Below are positions 9,325 to 15,899 of a stretch of DNA of 64,000 bases, piece by piece (within the stretch, counting starts at the first letter, position 1; each line of letters opens with the position of its first letter). A model generated the notes under the pieces. That model had not been told where the DNA came from. It did no database searches and saw only the letters and a list, made by a program, of their open reading frames with translations. This DNA comes from Brevibacillus daliensis. Lineage in GTDB: Bacteria > Bacillota > Bacilli > Brevibacillales > Brevibacillaceae. The position numbers and the translations under genes were made by a program. Location: contig NZ_JAJISB010000001.1 of assembly GCF_021245735.1 (NCBI RefSeq), forward strand, positions 434,001 to 498,000, read 5' to 3'.

Positions 9325-10128
9325 TTACTGTTTGCTCTCTTTTTCTTTCACTTTTTCTTCAGGTTTATCTATACATCCTTTCTCTTCCAGTATCTTTAGA
9401 AATTTTTTGTCACTCAATATTTCATTGGTGATAAACTCACCCTCTATGTATAAACCATATGTAGTCCAAGGCGTTGGGGATTCTTGTGCTTGTTTGGTGG
9501 TCTCGATTTTAATTAGTGTAAAATTCAGTTGCCGTTCACAGGCGATCTCTTTTATAAGATGGACATATTTTTCCGTATGAGGACACTGATTGGAATAGTA
9601 CAAAACAATTCCTTTTTCACTTATTTTACCATGTTTAGCTACTTCTTTAAATTTGGGTTGCTCTGCTGATTCCTGAAAGGGTAGATACATGAGCTCGAAG
9701 TAAGGGGCTGCCGTATCACATACTGTAAAGCCTTTGTATGATAAGAATGCTGCATCTGATAAGAATGGCTTTTTCTTCTTCGAGGATAAAACAACGAGTC
9801 CCCTTCGACCTTTCGCTTTAGCGTCATTTATACATTCCTCAAGCAATTGCTTGGCATGACCGTGCCCCTTATATTGTCCTGACACCCAAAAGCAGTTTAT
9901 GTACATATATCCTTCTGCATCGACCGGACACCACGCATATTCAGCCGGGACGTATTCGATAAAGACTTTGCCTCTTACATCCAATTTCTTGAAAACAAGA
10001 CCTTCCGACATTCGCTCTTGTAACCATGCTTTTTTGGATGCGACTCCACATTCACCTTTTTTGTCTGAAATCGCACAGCAAATATGCTCTGACTGTAGGT
10101 TTTCCACGGTTACTTCTTTGATGGCCAT
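9325..10128 (-). CDS. GNAT-family N-acetyltransferase with YoaP-like C-terminal domain
   Basis: A 267-aa two-domain protein. The N-terminal half carries a GNAT acetyl-CoA site (CFWVSGQYKGHGHAKQLLEECI, with the Q/RxxGxG/A pattern). The C-terminal half (about 165-255) has a thioredoxin-fold look (GIVLYYSNQCPHTEKYVHL) and matches what I know of YoaP-like proteins. Start at 10128 (MAIKEV) is set by AAGGGAGTG; the upstream ATG in frame lacks a ribosome site. Substrate unknown. Confidence 0.8.
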   Translation of the reverse strand: MAIKEVTVENLQSEHICCAISDKKGECGVASKKAWLQERMSEGLVFKKLDVRGKVFIEYVPAEYAWCPVDAEGYMYINCFWVSGQYKGHGHAKQLLEECINDAKAKGRRGLVVLSSKKKKPFLSDAAFLSYKGFTVCDTAAPYFELMYLPFQESAEQPKFKEVAKHGKISEKGIVLYYSNQCPHTEKYVHLIKEIACERQLNFTLIKIETTKQAQESPTPWTTYGLYIEGEFITNEILSDKKFLKILEEKGCIDKPEEKVKEKESKQ

Positions 10129-10293
10129 TTTTCGCACTCCCTTTTTGTCACGTTTATGCCTACTAGATGTAGTTTTATAAAAAAGGTTGATCATTTAAAA
10201 CAAAGTTCGATTATTTAAAATAAAGATTGATTAAAAATTCTTTTTTGCAGAATTTTTTTCTTTAACTATATAGGCAGGTTAGTTATTCTCGAA

Positions 10294-10323
10294 TTACACT
10301 TTACATATACTCACTTTTATGAT
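10294..10323 (+). promoter_or_regulatory. Candidate promoter of the cfr-like leader
   Basis: TTACAC (10294-10299), 18-base spacer, TATGAT (10318-10323). The transcript would begin near 10330, about 35 bases before the leader ORF. Confidence 0.45.
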
Positions 10324-10364
10324 AGTTTACTCAATAATAAATTGGACAAAGGGAGGTGCAAGCA

Positions 10365-10526
10365 ATGTTAACTGTTTTTAGAATTCTGTTTGGTAAAAAT
10401 GTGAAAATTGGTAATGATTTAGCAGACAAAGGGAGTAGTCTGTCCTTTTTTATGCTATACAACCATATAAAAACAGTTATCGGAGCTTTGCCTCTATGGC
10501 AAATAAATTACAAAGCAATGACTTAG
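10365..10526 (+). CDS. 53-aa leader peptide ORF of the cfr-like attenuator
   Basis: ATG at 10365 follows AAAGGGAGG with good spacing; the ORF encodes a 53-aa peptide beginning MLTVFRILFGKNVKIG and ending in YKAMT. No protein family is recognised. Codons 38-41 overlap a segment (10478-10487) that can pair with the left arm of the downstream terminator. Translation through this ORF would therefore control the hairpins, which is a regulatory rather than catalytic role. Confidence 0.7.
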   Translation: MLTVFRILFGKNVKIGNDLADKGSSLSFFMLYNHIKTVIGALPLWQINYKAMT

Positions 10527-10600
10527 TGTCCTTGTTTATTTATTTGTGCATATTTTTTATTTAAAGTTCAGCACCGATAATTCTATCGGTGCTTTTTTTG
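10478..10600 (+). promoter_or_regulatory. Transcription attenuator upstream of the cfr-like gene
   Basis: A terminator AGCACCGATA (10570-10579), 4-base loop and TATCGGTGCT (10584-10593) plus seven Ts lies between the leader ORF and the methylase. TATCGGAGCT (10478-10487), inside the leader ORF, differs from the right arm by one base and can pair with the left arm as an antiterminator. A third small helix TTTGCC/GGCAAA (10487-10503) competes with it. This is the architecture of drug-induced ribosome-mediated attenuation. Confidence 0.75.
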
Positions 10601-10683
10601 CGTTTATTTTTAACTTAAGGGATAGACAACTCCTTTCTATTTACTCCTATAAAACTAGAGAGTCGTATGGAAGGATGAGAAAG

Positions 10684-11739
10684 ATGCAATTAAAACTAAG
10701 CAATAAGTATAGAAGAATAAAAGAATTTTTAAGGGAACATAATTACCCTAATTTTAGAATGAAACAAATATTGAATGCCATTTTTAAAGAAAGGATAAAT
10801 AAATTCAACGAAATTAATGTACTTCCAAAATCGTTAAGAGAAATTTTAGTTAAGGAATTTGGAGAGTCTATTTTAGATGTTGTTCCTTTAAAGGAACAAC
10901 ATTCTGAGCAAGTCACTAAAGTCTTATTTGAAATTTCAGGAAATGAAAAAATAGAAACGGTAAATATGAAATATAAAGCTGGGTGGGAATCATTTTGTAT
11001 ATCTTCTCAGTGCGGATGTAATTTTGGGTGTAAATTTTGTGCAACAGGTGACATTGGATTAAAAAGAAATTTGACTTCAGATGAAATAACTGACCAAATC
11101 CTCCATTTTTACTTACAAGGTCACTCAATTGATAGTATTTCTTTTATGGGGATGGGAGAAGCGTTAGCCAATGTACAAGTTTTTGATGCCTTAGATGTAC
11201 TCACTGATCCGACGCTGTTTGCTTTAAGCCCTCGTAGGTTATCTATTTCAACTATTGGTATTATACCAAGTATAAAAAAAATGACTCTGAATTATCCGCA
11301 AGTCAATTTGACGTTTTCGTTACATTCTCCTTTTAATGACCAACGAAGTAAGTTGATGCCGATTAATGATAGGTATCCATTATTAGATGTATTGGACACA
11401 TTAGATGAGCATATACGAATAACATCAAGAAAAGTATATATTGCTTATATTATGTTACCTGGTGTGAATGATTCTATTGACCATGCTAAAGAAGTAGTAA
11501 GTCTAATAAAAGGTCGATATAAAGAAGGACGTTTATATCATGTAAATTTAATCAGATATAACCCAACCGTCAGTTCTCCTTTAAGGTTCGGTGAAGTTGA
11601 TGAAGGTCATGTTGTTAATTTTTACAAAAAATTAAAATCATCAGGTATTAATGTGACCATTAGAAGTCAATTTGGAATTGATATAGATGCTGCTTGTGGT
11701 CAATTGTATGGAAATTATCAAAAGAGCAACAAGCAGTAA
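10684..11739 (+). CDS. Cfr-like 23S rRNA A2503 C8-methyltransferase (Clb/Cfr family)
   Basis: Radical-SAM enzyme that methylates C8 of A2503 in 23S rRNA. In this family that confers resistance to phenicols, lincosamides, oxazolidinones, pleuromutilins and streptogramin A. The 351-aa product, started at ATG 10684 behind GGAAGG, keeps exact Cfr numbering: the radical-SAM cysteines C112, C116 and C119, plus C105 and the catalytic C338 in IDAACGQLYG. The stretch VNMKYKAGWESFCISSQC is as in Cfr. The housekeeping paralogue RlmN is the alternative, but the Cfr-specific sequence argues against it. The region is visibly AT-richer than its flanks. Confidence 0.92.
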   Translation: MQLKLSNKYRRIKEFLREHNYPNFRMKQILNAIFKERINKFNEINVLPKSLREILVKEFGESILDVVPLKEQHSEQVTKVLFEISGNEKIETVNMKYKAGWESFCISSQCGCNFGCKFCATGDIGLKRNLTSDEITDQILHFYLQGHSIDSISFMGMGEALANVQVFDALDVLTDPTLFALSPRRLSISTIGIIPSIKKMTLNYPQVNLTFSLHSPFNDQRSKLMPINDRYPLLDVLDTLDEHIRITSRKVYIAYIMLPGVNDSIDHAKEVVSLIKGRYKEGRLYHVNLIRYNPTVSSPLRFGEVDEGHVVNFYKKLKSSGINVTIRSQFGIDIDAACGQLYGNYQKSNKQ

Positions 11740-11762
11740 TTTGAGGTTAAGATGATGCTGAA

Positions 11763-11791
11763 TTGTATTCCATAAAAAAATTTGTTACTAT
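11763..11791 (+). promoter_or_regulatory. Weak candidate promoter of the lsa-like leader
   Basis: TTGTAT (11763-11768), 17-base spacer, TACTAT (11786-11791) just after the cfr-like gene. No terminator separates the two genes here, so readthrough is also possible. Confidence 0.35.
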
Positions 11792-11819
11792 AAAAGTACA
11801 ATTATGAGAGGACTGATGG

Positions 11820-11834
11820 ATGGACAATGATTAA
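11820..11834 (+). CDS. Four-codon leader ORF (MDND) of the lsa-like attenuator
   Basis: AGAGG lies 8 bases before ATG-GAC-AAT-GAT-TAA. The stop codon abuts the first arm of the attenuator helix starting at 11834, so a ribosome on this mini-ORF would mask that arm. Very short uORFs are known upstream of ABC-F resistance genes. Translation is inferred. Confidence 0.45.
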   Translation: MDND

Positions 11835-12010
11835 CTAATCTATATTTTTATTTGAAATGAATAACTTCAAACTACAAAATATAGGGTTAGTCTATCCATT
11901 TTTATAAATCAGTTTACACTTTATTTGTCATGATTCCAATGGCAAAAAAGAACTTATTTAATATAAGTGAAAGACTAATCCTTCCAATTACAAATTGGGA
12001 GGATTTTTTA
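11834..12010 (+). promoter_or_regulatory. Three-helix transcription attenuator upstream of the lsa-like gene
   Basis: Segment 1 (11834-11848, ACTAATCTATATTTT) pairs with segment 2 (11876-11891) over 15 bp with one bulge. Segment 2 (GGGTTAGTCT, 11884-11893) alternatively pairs with segment 3 (AGACTAATCC, 11972-11981). Segment 3 runs into the left arm of a 13-bp terminator (11977-11989 / 11993-12005) followed by a T run. The three helices are mutually exclusive, giving an on/off transcription switch. Confidence 0.75.
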
Positions 12011-12079
12011 TTCTCTCATAGTTAAGATTGATATTTTTTAATCTGTAACTTTAATCTAATAAATAAAGGAGAGAGAGAA

Positions 12080-12133
12080 ATGAGCGATTCAGACACTATT
12101 GTTACGCATGTAATACTCCGTATAAGTCGTTAA
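12080..12133 (+). CDS. 17-aa second leader peptide (MSDSDTIVTHVILRISR)
   Basis: AAAGGAGAG lies 8-9 bases before the ATG. The ORF lies after the terminator and its last codons form one arm (12114-12127) of a perfect 14-bp helix with 12144-12157. The layout matches leader peptides of translational attenuators such as ermC. Ends ILRISR. Confidence 0.65.
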   Translation: MSDSDTIVTHVILRISR

Positions 12134-12221
12134 TATCCATCAAACTTATACGGAGTAATTTAGAATAGATGGATGTGCCGACTTTGTATAAAAAGTAAAA
12201 AATGTTCATATACAAAGGAGG
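12114..12221 (+). promoter_or_regulatory. Translational attenuator masking the lsa-like ribosome binding site
   Basis: Arms 1:2 (12114-12127 with 12144-12157) form a perfect 14-bp helix. Arms 3:4, CTTTGTATA (12182-12190) with TATACAAAG (12209-12217), cover the start of the Shine-Dalgarno AAGGAGG (12215-12221). TTATAC in arm 2 can pair with GTATAA in arm 3, which would free the ribosome site if arm 1 were occupied by a stalled ribosome. Confidence 0.65.
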
Positions 12222-12228
12222 AATTATC

Positions 12229-13707
12229 ATGTCAATGATACAAGTTCAAGACTTAACTTTTTCTTACCCAGGTAGCTTTGACAATATTTTTGAAGGTGTA
12301 AACTTTCAAATAGATACGGATTGGAAACTTGGATTTATCGGTAGAAATGGACGAGGTAAAACAACATTCTTTAATTTATTATTAGGGAATTATGAGTATA
12401 GTGGGAAAATCATTTCTTCGGTAGAATTTAATTTTTTCCCTTATCCAGTTTCGGATAAAAACAAGTATACCCATGAAATCTTTGAAGAAATTTGCCCCCA
12501 AGCAGAAGATTGGGAATTTCTTCGTGAAATATCCTATCTAAATGTTGATGCTGAGGTCATGTACCGACCATTTAAAACATTATCAAATGGAGAACAAACA
12601 AAGGTGTTGCTTGCAGCACTTTTTTTGACTGAGGGTCAATTTCTATTAATTGATGAGCCAACCAATCATCTAGACACTGATGCCCGAAAGGTGGTCTCTG
12701 ATTATCTAAGGAAGAAAAAAGGGTTTATTTTAATTTCACATGACAGAATCTTTTTAGATGGGTGCGTTGACCATATTTTATCTATAAATAGGGCAAATAT
12801 TGAAGTTCAAAGTGGTAACTATTCTTCTTGGAAGTTAAATTTTGATAGACAGCAGGAACACGAAGAGGCAACAAATCAGCGTCTACAAAAAGACATAGGG
12901 AGATTAGAACAGTCTTCAAAGCGTTCAGCAGGTTGGTCTAATCAAGTGGAAGCTTCCAAAAATGGGACAACGAATTCGGGTTCTAAGTTGGACAAGGGTT
13001 TTGTAGGACATAAAGCGGCAAAGATGATGAAGAGAGCAAAGAACCTTGAATCAAGGCAACAAAAAGCTATTCAGGAAAAGTCAAAACTGCTAAAAAATGT
13101 GGAAAAAACTGAGTCAATAAAATTAGAACCATTGGAATTTAAGTCAAATGAATTGATTGTTTTGGACGATGTGTCTGTTAAGTACGATGACCAAATAGTG
13201 AATAAGCCAATTAGCTTTAAAGTTGAACAAGGTGACCGAATTGTACTTGATGGAAAGAATGGAAGCGGAAAAAGTAGTATCCTAAAACTAATTCTAGGAA
13301 ATCCGATACATCATACAGGCTCAATGAATTTAGGTTCAGGCCTCATTATTTCCTATGTCCAACAAGATACTTCTCATTTGAAGGGACTGTTATCGGACTT
13401 TATTGAAGAGCATGAGATTGATGAAACCTTATTTAAATCCATCCTACGTAAGATGGATTTTGACCGAATTCAATTTGAGAAAGATATATCTCATTATTCT
13501 GGTGGACAAAAGAAAAAGCTGCTTATAGCCAAAAGTTTATGTGAAAAAGCTCATTTATATATTTGGGATGAACCGTTAAATTTTATTGATATTTATTCGC
13601 GCATGCAGATTGAAGAGCTTATTCAAAGATTTAATCCCACAATGGTTATTGTTGAGCATGATCAGGCATTTCAACAAACAGTTGCAACAAAAACTATATC
13701 TATGTAG
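12229..13707 (+). CDS. ABC-F ribosome-protection protein, Lsa type
   Basis: Cytosolic twin-ATPase ABC-F protein, no membrane domain, expected to displace lincosamides, streptogramin A and pleuromutilins from the ribosome. The 492-aa protein has Walker A GRNGRGKT (38-45), signature LSNGEQTK, Walker B FLLIDEPTNH, a charged interdomain linker (about 200-310), a second Walker A DGKNGSGKSS, signature YSGGQKKK and Walker B YIWDEPLNF. The opening QIDTDWKLGFIGRNGRGKTT is characteristic of Lsa proteins. Start at 12229 is set by AAAGGAGG; two regulatory layers precede it. Closely follows the cfr-like gene. Confidence 0.9.
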   Translation: MSMIQVQDLTFSYPGSFDNIFEGVNFQIDTDWKLGFIGRNGRGKTTFFNLLLGNYEYSGKIISSVEFNFFPYPVSDKNKYTHEIFEEICPQAEDWEFLREISYLNVDAEVMYRPFKTLSNGEQTKVLLAALFLTEGQFLLIDEPTNHLDTDARKVVSDYLRKKKGFILISHDRIFLDGCVDHILSINRANIEVQSGNYSSWKLNFDRQQEHEEATNQRLQKDIGRLEQSSKRSAGWSNQVEASKNGTTNSGSKLDKGFVGHKAAKMMKRAKNLESRQQKAIQEKSKLLKNVEKTESIKLEPLEFKSNELIVLDDVSVKYDDQIVNKPISFKVEQGDRIVLDGKNGSGKSSILKLILGNPIHHTGSMNLGSGLIISYVQQDTSHLKGLLSDFIEEHEIDETLFKSILRKMDFDRIQFEKDISHYSGGQKKKLLIAKSLCEKAHLYIWDEPLNFIDIYSRMQIEELIQRFNPTMVIVEHDQAFQQTVATKTISM

Positions 13708-13832
13708 TTAAATATGAAAAATTGAAGATATAATCAGTAAATCAGGTTATTAAACTCTATGGTGCTTTAGTTGAAGAACGCAGCTAAAATGATCAAACTT
13801 TTTTATGAAGACTAAATATAAATTTGTTAGAG

Positions 13833-13878
13833 AAGAATCCATTTTGATCAATCTTTTTTCAAAATGGATTCTTTTATT
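13833..13878 (+). terminator. Terminator after the lsa-like gene
   Basis: Hairpin AGAATCCATTTT / AAAATGGATTCT followed by TTTATTT. Confidence 0.85.
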
Positions 13879-13919
13879 TAGCGTAAAATACTGGTTTATG
13901 AGGTGTTTTTGAACAAACT

Positions 13920-14230
13920 TTATTTTAAAGCAACACTAGAGTATTTGCGAATGTATGGGCTTACCCCTGCCGATCATTATGTACTTATTTTAACTCTATT
14001 CCTAATCACTTACACATACAAGTTATAACCACCGGCTTAGATGGTGGCTTCCATCAGCCCTATAAGGGCATGTTACAAGCAGGCGCCTACTGCCAACCGC
14101 GTGCTGTCACGGGCAAACCCCTTAAGGGCTTTTTTATCTGCCCTTTTTCACCGACTCACCCGTAAACGGGTCGATTATCTCTTTCATCGTTAGCTGCTCA
14201 TAATTCTTGTCTACCCTCAGTCGAACTGGG
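13920..14230 (-). other. Gene-free debris: possible IS200/IS605-type 3' end with a guide-RNA-like fold
   Basis: No intact gene. On the minus strand a coding-like tail ending MKEIIDPFTGESVKKGR-stop (stop at 14134-14136) is followed by about 120 bases with several compact hairpins (GCCCTTAAGGGG, TGCCCTTATAGGGC). The last is GAAGCCACC..GGTGGTT near 14030-14055, reminiscent of the right end and omega-RNA of tnpB elements. A second frame reads MKTPSSTEGRQEL-stop at about 14200-14240. No tnpB body or left end is visible, so this is at most a relic. Confidence 0.3.
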
Positions 14231-14244
14231 GGTTTTCATATACA

Positions 14245-14277
14245 AAAAGGTTGCCGAGTGATATCTCGACAACCTTT
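14245..14277 (-). terminator. Terminator of the TOMM operon
   Basis: Minus-strand hairpin GGTTGTCGAG / CTCGGCAACC with a T run, 20 bp after the dehydrogenase gene. Confidence 0.85.
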
Positions 14278-14296
14278 TGCTTCTTCTCATTCACCC

Positions 14297-15877
14297 CTAG
14301 CCATGCAACCCCCCCTCCAATCGGGACCTCGGACGATAGGGACCAACTGGAATCTGGATCAAGCTGGTTTTTCCATGCGAATCCATCCGATTGAGATTAT
14401 CACAGGACTCCACGTCATAGCCAAGCAGCGGGTGCCCGCCCATGCCGAGAGCAGTAGCCGCCAAAAGCAAACGTTGCACGAGCATACCCGCCTCCATCTG
14501 CTGGATGCGATACCCTCTGTACCCCAGTGCTGCTTTGAGGTGATCTTTATCCCCTGCCACATGAAAGCAGAGCGGTACCTGAAACAGATTTACATTGTCC
14601 AGACTCATGCCTTGTTGCAGGTAAAGCCGATGATCGCCAAGTCGTATCTGCCGCAACGCATGGGCTTCACTGTCATAGCGGTAGGCACCGTCCGGAATGT
14701 CTTCTACGTTGTACAAACAGCAATACAGGAAGACACGGGGTTGGCGGTTCTCCTGGTCCTCATCCAAATCGTTTCGATATTGGAAGGAAGCAGTCGCCTC
14801 TTGTAGTAAAGTAGCCAATTGCTGTTGGCTTACCTTGCCCAAAACAAAACCCTTCTCCGGCGAAACCCTTTTTCTGCAGGCCGAGCCCAGATCATAAAAG
14901 AACCGCCCTACTTGAGGGAGTGCCACTGTGTTGCCCTCATAAGTAATGTTCTTTTCTCCTTCAAACCGCCGAAACGATTGTAGAGATTCCAGTTGGGACG
15001 CTTCGTTCATTTGGATCAGCATCGGGTATGGCAGAACCCGTTGCGACCGCACGTAGTGATCATGCTTTACCGTTAACAACTCCCGGCACAATTCAGCGGC
15101 CGTGACGCTTCCATCTGCGCCATTCCCTTTCCCAAACCACGTACTCCCCGGCTCCACCGACAACGGGATGACCGCATAGACGCTCTCCTCCTGTTCTGAC
15201 AGCCCCAGCAGATGGTTAAGCGCGCGATCGAGAAACTGGAAGTATACCCCCGATTCATAGCCAAACCGTTTCGAAACTTCGAGTAATTGCCCTATCAGCA
15301 CGCCAGCATCCAGGCCTTGCAGGCGATAGGCGAAGTTATTGTATTTAAAGAAATTTTTCCAAAACATGGTCGTCACAAAAACGGTCGCAAAACAAGTCGA
15401 TAGATCACAGCGATTGCCGAGAGCACGGGCCATATAGTCATCGAAATTTCCTTTACGCAATAAAACCAATCGCTGGTGAGCGACATCATAATGGTAGATA
15501 CCGGTATGGGCACCCTCCAGCTTCAGATATACGTATATTTCGTTTGGATACCTCGCACCGCCAGACGGAACAAACCGCCGGTACGATTGTATCGGTCCAA
15601 AAGCTTGTTCCATCGGATTCAGATCAAAGACAGACTCGCTGAATTGAGTCAGACCGTATACGTACCAGAGAAAATGACTCATTTCTCGCAGATCTGGTTT
15701 CGTGATCGCTTGCCGCCCCTCTAGCGTAAGCGGTATTTCCCCAGACAACGGGATGACAGGCAAGCCACGGTAGAGCTTAAATGGCAAGGGTGCGTCTTCC
15801 CAGTCCACCTCGAAGTCAAGTGGTATTGCCTTTTCTGTGTCGAAATGAAGAGTGTGCAGAAAAGTATCCAGCCTCAT
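14297..15877 (-). CDS. SagB/McbC-type FMN dehydrogenase (azoline oxidase) of the TOMM cluster
   Basis: FMN-dependent enzyme expected to oxidise thiazoline/oxazoline rings to thiazole/oxazole. The 526-aa protein looks like two tandem nitroreductase-fold halves. The first has RRFVPSGGARYPNEIYVYL (about 100-118) and LQGLDAGVLIGQLLEVSKRFG; the second has AALGYRGYRIQQMEAGMLVQRLLLAATALGMGGHPLLGYD near the C-terminus. SagB-type enzymes of heterocycloanthracin clusters are similarly long. Last gene of the operon, 22 bp after the YcaO gene. Visibly GC-richer than the flanks. Confidence 0.85.
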   Translation of the reverse strand: MRLDTFLHTLHFDTEKAIPLDFEVDWEDAPLPFKLYRGLPVIPLSGEIPLTLEGRQAITKPDLREMSHFLWYVYGLTQFSESVFDLNPMEQAFGPIQSYRRFVPSGGARYPNEIYVYLKLEGAHTGIYHYDVAHQRLVLLRKGNFDDYMARALGNRCDLSTCFATVFVTTMFWKNFFKYNNFAYRLQGLDAGVLIGQLLEVSKRFGYESGVYFQFLDRALNHLLGLSEQEESVYAVIPLSVEPGSTWFGKGNGADGSVTAAELCRELLTVKHDHYVRSQRVLPYPMLIQMNEASQLESLQSFRRFEGEKNITYEGNTVALPQVGRFFYDLGSACRKRVSPEKGFVLGKVSQQQLATLLQEATASFQYRNDLDEDQENRQPRVFLYCCLYNVEDIPDGAYRYDSEAHALRQIRLGDHRLYLQQGMSLDNVNLFQVPLCFHVAGDKDHLKAALGYRGYRIQQMEAGMLVQRLLLAATALGMGGHPLLGYDVESCDNLNRMDSHGKTSLIQIPVGPYRPRSRLEGGLHG

Positions 15878-15899
15878 CCTTTTCCCTCCTGGTCACGAT

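Noticed and set aside
10546..10683. N-terminal extension of the Cfr-like protein in the same frame
   Set aside because: It runs through the attenuator terminator; starting at 10684 restores exact Cfr residue numbering (C105, C112, C116, C119, C338).
14207..14806. 199-codon plus-strand ORF opposite the SagB-type gene
   Set aside because: Shadow of the GC-rich minus-strand gene; no ribosome site and no recognisable domain.
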